Positions 1 to 6,836 of a stretch of 25,660 nt of DNA are shown here, one piece after another. Under the pieces are notes generated by a model. That model was not told the DNA's origin, did no database searches, and saw only the letters and a list, made by a program, of their open reading frames with translations. Every line of letters begins with the position of its first letter. Positions within the stretch are counted from its first letter, which is position 1. Position numbers and translations under genes: made by a program. The DNA is from an uncultured Eubacteriales bacterium (GTDB taxonomy: Bacteria; Bacillota; Clostridia; Oscillospirales; CAG-272), in NCBI GenBank assembly GCA_900548735.1, contig URMC01000017.1, positions 1 through 25,660 of the forward strand. The letters are read 5' to 3'.

Positions 1-290
1 AAAGAAAAGCGGGTAAAAAATCTGATGACATCATAGAAAGCGTATCTTTTTGAAGGGGCGACCATTGGTCGGCACCTGCAGTGCGGCTGAACGACCGACG
101 CGATACTTTGGGTGCACACACCCATCCTTTTGTAGGGGAGGGGGGTTCCCCTCCCGTTTGTAGAGCGATACGCCTTGCATGCGGGCGACCAATGGTCACC
201 CCTACAATTAGCCAAGCAACACTCTGAACAACCGGCGGGAGCAAGCCCCGCGCCAGCTCCCTTTAGCCTTTCGGGGATGATTTTCGCAAC
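1..290. repeat. Intergenic repeat debris (partial copies of the dispersed palindromic families)
   Basis: No credible gene lies here. The stretch contains pieces that recur elsewhere in the window: a GGGCGACCATTGGTCG palindrome half near 57-72 and a second variant (GGGCGACCAATGGTC) near 182-196; a GGCACCTGCAGTGCGGCTGA unit near 70-90, resembling the 29-bp tandem units at 12821-12936; the phrase ACTTTGGGTGCACACACCC near 105-124; and a GTAGGGGAGGGG...CCCCTCCCG hairpin near 132-158. Positions 225-290 carry a half-element like the palindromic element at 24781-24935 (GCCAGCTCCCTTTAG). An open frame crosses this region and continues antisense through the next gene, but it has no domain and no ribosome-binding site, so I do not call it. 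Confidence 0.6.
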
Positions 291-327
291 AAAAAAAGGA
301 GCCCGGCAAGCCGGGTTCCTTTTTTTG
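291..327 (-). terminator. Intrinsic terminator of the malate/lactate dehydrogenase-type gene
   Basis: The left arm GGAGCCCGG and right arm CCGGGTTCC flank a CAAG loop, with a run of seven A before the stem and seven T after it. Read on the minus strand this is a GC-rich hairpin (one A-C mismatch) followed by seven U, 13 bases after the stop codon of the gene ending at 340. The flanking A and T runs also make it usable in the plus direction. Confidence 0.85.
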
Positions 328-339
328 TTGATATTCCAA

Positions 340-1449
340 TCAGTCCTCAAAGGGGAACTTGTACTGGGTCAGACCCAGCTCGTCACGCACTTTGATCATT
401 TCCGCCTGCACGGCGGCATTGATCGGCACGCCGTTCTTGCGCGCGCAACGTACTTCAAATTCCTTCTCGCCGGCGGTGTAGATGCGGTCGCACCCGGGCG
501 CCTTCGCAGAAGCGCGGAGGGCACGGCAGATCTCGCCTGCGGTCTTGCGGAAAGCAACCTCGCCCATGAAGGCGTTGGTGTCGATTGCGATGAAGAAGTG
601 ACCGAGGTGGAAGGGTACCTTCTCACCCTTCGGTCCGACGCCGGTCAGCGCCTTCATGTAAGGACCCTGACCAAGTGCGGCGGAGAGAATCTCCACCACT
701 GCGGCGTAGCCGTAGCCCTTGTAGCCGCCCAGCTCTTCGCCGGCGCCGCCCAGCGGGCAGAGCGCAGCCTCACCGGCAACCAGCTCTTTCAGGATTGCAA
801 CCGAGTCGGTGTGATATTTGCCGTCTCTGCCGATAACCTGCCCCTCAGGGGTGGGCTTGCCGATGCGTGCGTAGTATTCGATCTTGCCGCGCTGCACAAT
901 AGAGGTTGCGCAGTCCAGCACAAAGTCATATGCTTCGTCAGTAGGCATACCGAAAGTCAGCGGGTTGGTACCCATCATGTTCTCTACACCAAAGGTAGGA
1001 GCAATGGAGGGGCGGGCGTTGGTGCCGGTGATGCCGATGCAACCCTGTTTGGTTGCCATAGTGGCGTAGTAGCCTGCAATGCCGTAGTGGCAGGAGTTGC
1101 GGGCAACGACCATACCGATGCCGTATTTATGTGCCTTCTCAATTGCCATGGACATGGATTTGTAGCCGATCACCTGACCCATACCGTCATGACCGTCTAC
1201 CACAGCGGTAGCGCCGAAGTCCTTTACCACCTCAAAGTTGGTAACAGGGTTCTGGATGCCCGCCTTGATCCGATCCAGGTAGATCGGCTTGAAACGGTTG
1301 ACACCGTGGGACTCAATCCCGCGCTTGTCGCTCTCCAGCAGCACGTCCGCGCAGATAATTGCGTCCTCACGGGGAATCCCGTAGCCGACAAAGGAGTCTA
1401 CCACAAAGTTAGTGATTGTTGTCCAATCGACAATGTTGGATTTTGCCAT
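340..1449 (-). CDS. Malate/L-lactate dehydrogenase family oxidoreductase (Ldh_2 type)
   Basis: A 369-residue cytoplasmic NAD(P)-dependent dehydrogenase of the family that includes AllD (ureidoglycolate dehydrogenase), YlbC and archaeal malate dehydrogenase; it is not related to classical LDH/MDH. The length matches the family. Visible signatures are ESHGVNRF at 46-53 (containing the conserved His48), the CHYGIAGYYA stretch at 120-129, GTNPLTFGMPT at 160-170 and GGYKGYG at 241-247. The exact 2-hydroxyacid substrate cannot be read from sequence; malate, lactate, ureidoglycolate and 2,3-diketo-L-gulonate are all used within the family. The start ATG is preceded by GGAAGG at suitable spacing. It is a single-gene unit with its own promoter and terminator, divergent from the lamin-tail protein gene, and no linked pathway gene hints at the substrate. 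Confidence 0.9.
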   Translation of the reverse strand: MAKSNIVDWTTITNFVVDSFVGYGIPREDAIICADVLLESDKRGIESHGVNRFKPIYLDRIKAGIQNPVTNFEVVKDFGATAVVDGHDGMGQVIGYKSMSMAIEKAHKYGIGMVVARNSCHYGIAGYYATMATKQGCIGITGTNARPSIAPTFGVENMMGTNPLTFGMPTDEAYDFVLDCATSIVQRGKIEYYARIGKPTPEGQVIGRDGKYHTDSVAILKELVAGEAALCPLGGAGEELGGYKGYGYAAVVEILSAALGQGPYMKALTGVGPKGEKVPFHLGHFFIAIDTNAFMGEVAFRKTAGEICRALRASAKAPGCDRIYTAGEKEFEVRCARKNGVPINAAVQAEMIKVRDELGLTQYKFPFED

Positions 1450-1475
1450 TGTTCTTTACCTTCCGTTCTTATAAT

Positions 1476-1528
1476 AGCGGATTGCTCCGCTTTGATGTTA
1501 TTGTAGCACACCGGCGGTGCATTTGCAA
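1476..1528 (-). promoter_or_regulatory. Promoter and leader hairpin of the dehydrogenase gene
   Basis: On the minus strand TTGCAA (1528-1523) lies 17 bases upstream of TACAAT (1505-1500). A perfect 5-1-5 palindrome, CACCGGCGGTG (1509-1519), fills the spacer between the two boxes, where a repressor would block polymerase. Downstream, in the 5' leader, AGCGGA-GCAA-TCCGCT (1491-1476) forms a perfect 6-bp hairpin closed by a GNRA-type tetraloop. The -35 box is only a partial match, as expected of a regulated promoter. The operator role is inference. Confidence 0.55.
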
Positions 1529-1552
1529 GGCTTTTGCCGATTTTCTTTTCCT

Positions 1553-1762
1553 TTATCTATAAAATAGATTTGCGGCAGGGCTTACTTTGTACGCTTTGCA
1601 CAACAGAGAAAGCGGGCGCGAAAAACGCCGAAGGCAGTGCCTTGGCTCCTCAAAAACAAACATGACTTTTCCAGAATGTTTCAAAACCGTAAAGAATTGT
1701 GAAAAAGAGGTGTTTGTTTGAGGAAATTGAACAAAAACAACACCCAATTTCGGAAAAACTTA
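1553..1762. other. AT-rich intergenic region with a three-part inverted/direct motif
   Basis: No gene is supported here; a 64-codon antisense frame has no ribosome-binding site or domain. The visible structure is CCTCAAAAACAAACA (1648-1662), its near-perfect inverted copy TGTTTGTTTGAGG (1711-1723), and a third element CAAAAACAACACC (1732-1744) that can pair with GGTGTTTGTTT at 1709-1719. All of this lies upstream of the -35 box at 1763, so it is not in the downstream gene's transcript. It may be a binding array for a regulator of the lamin-tail gene. Confidence 0.4.
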
Positions 1763-1791
1763 TTGACAAACGGCGGATTTCATATTATAAT
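1763..1791 (+). promoter_or_regulatory. Consensus sigma-A promoter of the lamin-tail protein gene
   Basis: TTGACA (1763-1768) and TATAAT (1786-1791) are both perfect hexamers with a 17-base spacer. The ribosome-binding site AAGGAAGG (1809-1816) and ATG at 1827 follow. This predicts strong constitutive transcription unless the upstream repeat array is an operator. Confidence 0.88.
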
Positions 1792-1826
1792 AGGGGTACC
1801 AAATACGAAAAGGAAGGTGCATAACT

Positions 1827-3398
1827 ATGCGTAAATTCCTCGCAGGCCTGATGGCTGTCATGATGCTTGCCTCTGTGCTGGCACTGTCAGTTGGTGCCGC
1901 GACAAAGACTTTTGACGAGTCCACGGCAGACGATGCAAAAAACCTGGATCTGATCATCACCGAGGTGATGACGCAGTCCAAAAACCCGCAAGACTTTGCT
2001 GATTCGAGCGATCTTTATGAATACATCGAGATCTACAACCGCGGCGATTCTGTAGTCAACCTGGCTGACTACTGCCTGGTTCGGTGCGATTCGACAGGGG
2101 TAACCGACGCTGTCAATCCGTGGAAACAGCAGCACAAGTTCACCAACGTGCTCAACTTGGTAGCAAACAATATCGAAAACGACAACGCGCTGGATAAATC
2201 CAAGCTTTCCGTTTCGATCACCAACCCGCGCGATATCAATCTGCAGCCCGGTCAGTTTGCTGTAATCTGGATCTGGAATGACGATAACGAGCAGTTCTGC
2301 AAGGACAATAACGAAAACCTTGCCGCAGCGGATAACAACCGTAAAAACAGCGCCGGTCAGATCGTTTCTTTCCCGAAATTCCGTGACGCTTACTCCTCCA
2401 GCGCTTCTACCGCCGCTCATGTGAAAAACGCGGACGGCACGTTGGATACCGTAAAGATGTCTGATGACACGCTGGTCATGGTTGCCATGGGTGCCACCAA
2501 GGAAATCAACAAGAACGGCTTCCGTCTTGCAAACGGCGGTCTGAACATGTATGCTCTGGCTACCAAGTCTGTTGGCGCCAGCATCGCAGCCGACGGTTAC
2601 ACCACGCAGAACGCGATCAACAACCCCAACATTATCTGCCTGTTCGAGTGGGGCACCAGTGTCTGCAAGGGCGGCATTCCGCAGATCGCCAACCCCGGCT
2701 ACTCCACCATTTACGTGCCTGCCAATCAGGTGCCTTACATGATCAACAGAGGCGCTGAGCTGAACAAGAAAAGCAATGAGGAGATTAAGACCTATTCCGA
2801 CTATGTAGAGTATGCTATCGCAATGGGCTATGAAGGAAGCTACAAGGAAGCATCCGTTATGACCTATTGGGAAAGACCTACCCCCGGCTACATGATGCCT
2901 TATCAGTGGGCGTATGTGGATCCTGCCCGGACGCCTGAGTCTGTAAAGAACTACATCTACGACAAGAATCTGGACGATGAAGCGCTGATCATGACCACCA
3001 CCGAAAACACCCACTGGAACAAGGATATGTACACCTTCCTGGAGGAGGCAAGACTGATTACCGGTGATGACGGTTCCGGCGAGGGCGAGACCAAGCGTGA
3101 TGAGATCGATTATAAGACTCAGGAAGAACTCAAGAAGCAGAACGACAAGACCATCAAGAACCAGCAGAACACCAACACGAAGAAGGGGTTGCCTGTATGG
3201 GCACTGATCCTGATCATCGTGGGCGGCGTTGTGGTGCTTGGCGGCGTTGCCGTGGTCGTGATTCTGGTTCTCAAGAAGAAGAACAAACCCGTTGCCGCTG
3301 ACGACGTGGCAGCTGAGGGCGAGGTCAAGATCATTGATGAGGGTGCAGGCGAAGAAAAAGCCGAGGAGCCCAAGTCTGACGACACCAAATCCGAATAA
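1827..3398 (+). CDS. Secreted, membrane-anchored lamin-tail-domain-like protein
   Basis: A 523-residue surface protein. Residues 1-25 form a signal peptide (MRK start, hydrophobic core, SVGAA end). Residues 41-85 have the start of a lamin tail domain (LTD): DLIITEVMTQSK, then LYEYIEIYNRGDSVVNLADY, the typical ITEV...EYIEIYN...VNLADY pattern of this Ig-like fold. A long insertion-rich region follows to about 410. A charged Lys/Asn/Gln-rich linker (420-453) leads to a membrane helix at about 457-482, a KKKNK stop-transfer signal, and an acidic Lys/Glu tail predicted to be cytoplasmic. Bacterial LTD proteins are extracellular and often accompany nucleases or adhesins; no catalytic motif is visible, so the function is unknown. 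The gene has its own perfect promoter and terminator, implying abundant expression. Confidence 0.75.
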   Translation: MRKFLAGLMAVMMLASVLALSVGAATKTFDESTADDAKNLDLIITEVMTQSKNPQDFADSSDLYEYIEIYNRGDSVVNLADYCLVRCDSTGVTDAVNPWKQQHKFTNVLNLVANNIENDNALDKSKLSVSITNPRDINLQPGQFAVIWIWNDDNEQFCKDNNENLAAADNNRKNSAGQIVSFPKFRDAYSSSASTAAHVKNADGTLDTVKMSDDTLVMVAMGATKEINKNGFRLANGGLNMYALATKSVGASIAADGYTTQNAINNPNIICLFEWGTSVCKGGIPQIANPGYSTIYVPANQVPYMINRGAELNKKSNEEIKTYSDYVEYAIAMGYEGSYKEASVMTYWERPTPGYMMPYQWAYVDPARTPESVKNYIYDKNLDDEALIMTTTENTHWNKDMYTFLEEARLITGDDGSGEGETKRDEIDYKTQEELKKQNDKTIKNQQNTNTKKGLPVWALILIIVGGVVVLGGVAVVVILVLKKKNKPVAADDVAAEGEVKIIDEGAGEEKAEEPKSDDTKSE

Positions 3399-3420
3399 GT
3401 TGCGGTAAAAACCGCAGGTA

Positions 3421-3451
3421 GGCGGTTGCCCGCATGGGCAACCGCCTTTTT
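3421..3451 (+). terminator. Strong intrinsic terminator of the lamin-tail protein gene
   Basis: GGCGGTTGCCC (3421-3431) and GGGCAACCGCC (3436-3446) form a perfect 11-bp stem with a GCAT loop, followed by five T. It lies 22 bases after the stop codon. The next gene starts only 30 bases later with no convincing promoter of its own, so some readthrough seems likely. Confidence 0.93.
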
Positions 3452-3480
3452 ATACTGAAAATCAGAAAGGAAAAACGACC

Positions 3481-4444
3481 ATGAAACTGAGTGTTCTTGC
3501 CAATCTTTACGGCAAAAAGAGCCTTGACGCTTTCCCTCCTGACCTCCTTAGGGGTCCGCACAGTGGAGCTTGGTGCCGGCGGTTATCCTGGCAAAGCACA
3601 CTGCAACCCGGCGGAGTTGCTTGCCGACCCCGCAAAGTATGATGCCTTTATTGCCACGCTGAAAAAATATGACGTGGAGGTTTGCGCGCTGGCGGCGCAT
3701 GGCAACCCTCTGCACCCGGATAAAGAGCTTGCGGCAAAATATGACGCGGATTTCCGCAATGCGGTGCTTCTTGCCGAGAAAATGGGGGTAGACACCATTG
3801 TAGCCTTCTCCGGCTGCCCCGGCGACAGCGAAACCTCCAAATACCCCAACTGGGTGACCTGCCCGTGGCCGGAAGATTTTCTCAAGATTCTTGACTGGCA
3901 GTGGAATGAAAAGCTGATTCCGTACTGGAAGGAAGCGGGTGCGTTTGCGCTGGCACACCATGTGCCGCATATCGCGTTTGAAATGCACCCCGGCTTCTGT
4001 GTATATAATCCGGAAACCCTGCTTCGCCTGCGCGCCGCCGTCGGCGATGTAATCGGCGCCAACCTGGACCCCTCACACCTGATCTGGCAGGGGATTGACC
4101 CGGTGGCGGCAACCCGCGCACTTGCCGGTGCGATTTACCATGTGCACGCCAAGGACACCAAGGTAGACGCGTACAACACCGCAATCAACGGTGTATTGGA
4201 TACCAAACATTACAGTGATGAATTGCACCGCGCATGGGTTTTCCGTACGGTGGGCTACGGCAATGGGGAAACTTACTGGCGCGATTTTGTCAGCAATCTG
4301 CGCCTTTGCGGCTATGACCGTGTGCTTTCCATTGAGCACGAGGACAGCATCATGACCATTGACGAAGGGCTTCGCAAAGCGGTAGACTTTATCAACAAGG
4401 TCATTATCACGGAAGAAAAGCCCCGCACCATGAGCTGGGCTTGA
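3481..4444 (+). CDS. Sugar phosphate isomerase/epimerase (TIM barrel), apparent frameshift near the N terminus
   Basis: A xylose isomerase-like TIM-barrel protein (AP_endonuc_2 family, related to IolE-type enzymes). The long frame runs from a GTG at 3491 to 4444 (317 codons). Numbered from that GTG, metal-ligand candidates are Glu164 (FEMHPG), Asp193 (NLDPSH), His219 (HVHAKD) and Glu282 (IEHED), so the active site is intact. The N terminus is odd. ATG 3481, nine bases after AGAAAGGA (3464-3471), encodes MKLSVLANLYGKKSLDA, a family-like first strand, but that frame stops at 3640-3642. The family-like sequence resumes one frame over from about 3530 (LSLLTSLGVRTVELGAGG). One surplus base or two missing bases near 3525-3535 would reconcile them. 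The GTG start has poor ribosome-binding spacing and yields a non-family-like MFLPIFTAKRAL. It could be a sequencing or assembly error, a recent pseudogene or, least likely, programmed frameshifting. The substrate is unknown. Confidence 0.82.
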
Positions 4445-4461
4445 GCCTTTTCGGGTCCTTG

Positions 4462-4498
4462 CAAGGCGGCAATGCTCCCAAAGAGCATTGTCGCCTTG
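4462..4498 (+). terminator. Long hairpin after the isomerase gene, weak U-tract
   Basis: CAAGGCGGCAATGCTC (4462-4477) pairs with GAGCATTGTCGCCTTG (4483-4498): 16 bp with a single G-U pair and a CCAAA loop, 17 bases after the stop codon. No run of T follows, so it may protect the 3' end or terminate with help from a factor rather than act as a classical intrinsic terminator. Confidence 0.55.
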
Positions 4499-4554
4499 TG
4501 CGCCGGGAGATGTTACCAAAATGTTAATATTCCATATAATTCCAAAATTGGGTA

Positions 4555-4583
4555 TTGACAACCATTTCTCGACAGGATATAAT
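4555..4583 (+). promoter_or_regulatory. Consensus sigma-A promoter of the abrB-like/PPTase operon
   Basis: TTGACA (4555-4560) and TATAAT (4578-4583) are both perfect, with a 17-base spacer. The region upstream (4501-4554) is AT-rich, like an UP element and like the AT-rich DNA that AbrB-type proteins prefer, so autoregulation is possible but not shown. Confidence 0.88.
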
Positions 4584-4589
4584 AATTTT

Positions 4590-4660
4590 GCAAGAGAGCC
4601 CCGGCAAAGGTGCCGGGGCAACCGGTGTGTGCCCGAAACGGGCAGAAATGGAGGAAAAAT
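4590..4660 (+). promoter_or_regulatory. Structured 5' leader with two GC-rich hairpins
   Basis: Between the predicted transcription start (about 4590) and ATG 4661 lie a perfect 9-bp hairpin, GCCCCGGCA-AAGG-TGCCGGGGC (4598-4619), and a 5-bp hairpin, GCCCG-AAA-CGGGC (4631-4643), that ends six bases before the ribosome-binding site TGGAGG (4649-4654). Neither has a U-tract, so an mRNA-stabilising or translation-modulating role is more likely than attenuation. No known riboswitch class is recognised. Confidence 0.5.
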
Positions 4661-4903
4661 ATGAAATCTACCGGTATCACCAGACAGGTTGACGAGCTGG
4701 GTCGCTTTGTGCTTCCCATTGAAATTCGCCGCGCGCTGGACATCAAAGTAAGAGACTCCTTGGAAATTTTCACGGACGAAGGGCGCATTATCCTGCAAAA
4801 GTATGTTCCCGCTTGCTTCTTCTGTTCCAATGCGGATGGGCTTGTCAATTTTGAAAACAAGCGTATTTGCCGCGAGTGCCTGGAAAAGATCAAAAAACTG
4901 TGA
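4661..4903 (+). CDS. AbrB/SpoVT-type transition-state regulator with a C-terminal zinc-binding-like motif
   Basis: An 80-residue DNA-binding protein. Residues 1-45 are a swapped-hairpin AbrB domain (MKSTGITRQVDELGRFVLP, then RRALDI and DSLEIF), very close to Bacillus AbrB at its N terminus. The C-terminal half replaces the usual AbrB dimerisation region with CFFC...CREC, two CxxC pairs that should form a small zinc knuckle; this arrangement is common in clostridial AbrB-like proteins. ATG 4661 is chosen over an upstream in-frame ATG at 4610 because TGGAGG sits directly before it and AbrB homology begins exactly there. The stop codon overlaps the next gene's start (TGATG), so the two are translationally coupled. 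AbrB proteins usually repress post-exponential genes; the targets here are unknown. Confidence 0.88.
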   Translation: MKSTGITRQVDELGRFVLPIEIRRALDIKVRDSLEIFTDEGRIILQKYVPACFFCSNADGLVNFENKRICRECLEKIKKL

Positions 4904-5475
4904 TGACACTTCTTTCATGGCGGCGCTGTGACAGTACAACCCACCGTGAGCAAAGCGCGGCGGCACACGATCTGCTTTGTGCAACCCTGCAAAAAGCGGG
5001 GGTAGAGAAAACTCCGCTGGCGGTAACGGCGGAGGGGAGACCGTATTTCCCGGCACATCCGGAAGTGGATTTTAACCTTTCGCATACCAAAGGCATGGTA
5101 GTTTGCGCGCTGGCAATCGGCACCTTACAGGCGCCGCCGCGCGTAGGGGTAGACATAGAGAACACCCTCACCGATACAGAAAAGGCGGTGCGCTTGGCGC
5201 GCCGCTTTTTCAGGGAATCGGAATTGCGCTATTTTGAAGAAGCGGAAGAAAAGGGTTTAGCATTTGTAGAAATCTTTACGGCAAAGGAAGCATACGGCAA
5301 ATTTATGGGCGAAGGGCTTGCAGTGCACCTTGGGGACGACACCATGAGAAAGGATTTTGAAAAAAGAACAAAAACGGCTTTTTTCAGATACCGTATTGGC
5401 ACTTATTGCATTACACTTTGCCAAAAAGCGGAGATGGAACCGCCTGCCCCGCCTGCGGCGGGGCTGAACGACTGA
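4903..5475 (+). CDS. 4'-phosphopantetheinyl transferase, Sfp type
   Basis: A 190-residue enzyme that transfers the 4'-phosphopantetheine arm of coenzyme A to a serine of carrier proteins, using Mg2+. Family motifs are present in order: GRPYF at 45-49, FNLSHTKG at 57-64 (the conserved NxSH), VGVDIEN at 81-87 with the Mg-ligand pair Asp84/Glu86, and FTAKEAYGK at 125-133, the (W/F)xxKEA signature with Glu129. The start is the ATG overlapping the abrB-like stop codon; an upstream in-frame ATG at 4867 would extend into that gene. No polyketide or peptide synthetase is nearby, so it may serve the fatty-acid acyl carrier protein or a distant cluster. The last ~14 residues (Pro/Ala-rich) are encoded by repeat-like DNA, and the stop lies inside the repeat. 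Confidence 0.88.
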   Translation: MTLLSWRRCDSTTHREQSAAAHDLLCATLQKAGVEKTPLAVTAEGRPYFPAHPEVDFNLSHTKGMVVCALAIGTLQAPPRVGVDIENTLTDTEKAVRLARRFFRESELRYFEEAEEKGLAFVEIFTAKEAYGKFMGEGLAVHLGDDTMRKDFEKRTKTAFFRYRIGTYCITLCQKAEMEPPAPPAAGLND

Positions 5476-6062
5476 CGGCACCTTGCGGCCGCCTTGCGGC
5501 GGGGCGAACAGGCTGGCGCGCTGCTTTGGATGCACACGCCCGACATCCCGGCGCCGGTCGTTGAAAAGTTTTTGCGGGATTTAAAGGGGGCTTTTTTCAA
5601 AAAGCCCCCTTTTCTTTTGGCGTTTCTTTTGATAGTTTTTCTTTGCGCCTACACCTGCAAAGAAAAACGACTAAGGAATCTGATGAAACAAAAGTTACTC
5701 TTTCCTTTGTTTCACCAGATTCCACAGTTCTTCTTTTTCTTTTGAGCAAGTAGGCACAAAAGAAAATGGACAAGGGGCAATACCCCTTGTCGGCAAAAAG
5801 AAAATGCCATACAAACATTCCGGCGGCGAACATACTGACTCTATTGCCCGCCGCAGGCGCGCGAAGAGGGGGCTTTTTGAAAAAAGTCCCCTCTTGACTC
5901 CCCTAAAAACTTTTGGGCAACTGCCGCCGGAACGTTGGGCGAGCGCACCCAAAGTAACGTATCAGCCTATTAGCCGCCGTCGAAGACGGTGTCCGCAAGG
6001 TGCCCCCGCCGCAAGGCGGCCGCAAGGTGCCGCCGGGGTGTCGGGCGTGTGCCGCAACAATA
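5476..6062. repeat. Composite interspersed repeats, two copies head to head
   Basis: No gene is supported. A reverse-oriented copy of the composite repeat covers about 5551-5700, and a direct copy runs from about 5694 to 5960, so the two meet head to head. The junction itself folds: AATCTGATGAAACAAA (5677-5692) pairs with TTTGTTTCACCAGATT (5706-5721), 16 bp with one mismatch. A further perfect hairpin, GACAAGGGG-CAATA-CCCCTTGTC, is at 5769-5791. The direct copy carries an AAGAGGGGGCTTTTT-G-AAAAAAGTCCCCTCTT hairpin (5864-5895). The flanks (5476-5560 and 5960-6055) hold GC-rich units built on GCCGCAAGGCGGC and GGTGCCCCCGCC. Short open frames here translate the repeat (for example LFEKSPLLTPLKTFG) and should not be annotated as genes. 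Confidence 0.8.
5583..5618 (+). terminator. Repeat-derived intrinsic terminator of the abrB-like/PPTase operon
   Basis: AAAGGGGGCTTTTT (5583-5596) pairs with AAAAAGCCCCCTTT (5599-5612) and is followed by TTTCTTTT-type U-rich sequence. This is the central hairpin of the reverse-oriented composite repeat, about 110 bases after the PPTase stop codon. In this orientation it has the features of a strong intrinsic terminator. Confidence 0.7.
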
Positions 6063-6836
6063 TTATCTGTTTTTCAACAAAACAACGCGATCATGACCGG
6101 AAAAATCGCGGGTAACCTTACAACTCTTTCCGTTCTCTGCGGCAAGCGTTTGCAATGCGGGCGCTTGCGCGGCGCCGATCTCAAATGCGAGAAACCCGTC
6201 TTTTTTCAGCACAATCTGCCACTTTTGCAAAATCTCCCGATAAAAATCCAGCCCGTCACTGCCGCCGTCCAGCGCTGCAACCGGCTCATAGCGCACTTCC
6301 GGCTGCAACTCCGTCAATTCCTTCCCCGTCAGGTACGGGGGGTTGGAAAGGATTGCGTCAAATCCCCCTTCCCATTCTTTCGGCACCGGGGCGAAAATAT
6401 CCGCTTTGCAGAACGTGACCCGCTCCGCCACGCCGTTGCGCGCCGCGTTTCGCCCGGCAAGCGCCAGCGTTTCCGGAAACAGATCGGTTGCCACGGCGGT
6501 GATATCGGGTCTTGACGCCAGTACGGAGATTGCCACGCACCCGCTGCCGGTGCACAGATCCAGAAACCGCGCGCCTTGCGGCAGTTCCCGGATTGCCAAC
6601 TCCACCAAATGCTCGGTATCCGGGCGCGGGCAAAGGCATGCGGGGCTGACCTCGTATTCCTCCCGCCAAAACCCCCAGGTGCCAAGCAGATATTGCAACG
6701 GGTAGTGCGCGGCGCGTTTTTGCACCACGTCCGGGGGGATATTGCCCGCAAAATGCTCCGTGAGCATACGCGCCTCCCCCGCGGCGTTCTCAATTCCGGC
6801 GGCTGACAATGCCGCTTTTGCTTCCCTTTCTGTCAT
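6063..6836 (-). CDS. prmC: Peptide chain release factor N5-glutamine methyltransferase PrmC
   Basis: A 257-residue S-adenosylmethionine-dependent methyltransferase that methylates the glutamine of the GGQ motif in release factors RF1 and RF2. The N-terminal helical domain contains PLQYLLGTWGFW (46-57) and the RPDTE signature (71-75). The Rossmann core has the SAM-binding DLCTGSGC (93-100) and the catalytic NPPY (165-168), which clamps the target glutamine. The start ATG overlaps the stop codon of the SGNH lipoprotein gene by four bases, so it is translated as the last gene of that unit. prmC usually follows prfA; here it follows sugar- and envelope-type genes. No clear terminator follows; the transcript runs into the repeats at 5476-6062. 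Confidence 0.95.
   Translation of the reverse strand: MTEREAKAALSAAGIENAAGEARMLTEHFAGNIPPDVVQKRAAHYPLQYLLGTWGFWREEYEVSPACLCPRPDTEHLVELAIRELPQGARFLDLCTGSGCVAISVLASRPDITAVATDLFPETLALAGRNAARNGVAERVTFCKADIFAPVPKEWEGGFDAILSNPPYLTGKELTELQPEVRYEPVAALDGGSDGLDFYREILQKWQIVLKKDGFLAFEIGAAQAPALQTLAAENGKSCKVTRDFSGHDRVVLLKNR

Noticed and set aside
175..1506. A 443-codon plus-strand open frame over the dehydrogenase gene
   Set aside because: It is the antisense shadow of the conserved dehydrogenase: no ribosome-binding site, no domain, and it starts in repeat DNA.
1553..1747. 64-codon minus-strand frame between the divergent genes
   Set aside because: No ribosome-binding site and no coding-like composition; the region is better explained as regulatory.
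4598..4643. Riboswitch in the abrB-like leader
   Set aside because: Only two simple hairpins are present, with no conserved aptamer core or terminator/antiterminator pair that I recognise.
5494..6115. Short open frames translating as LFEKSPLLTPLKTFG-type peptides, also near 19220-20062
   Set aside because: They are translations of the interspersed repeat, recur in several frames and copies, and lack ribosome-binding sites.
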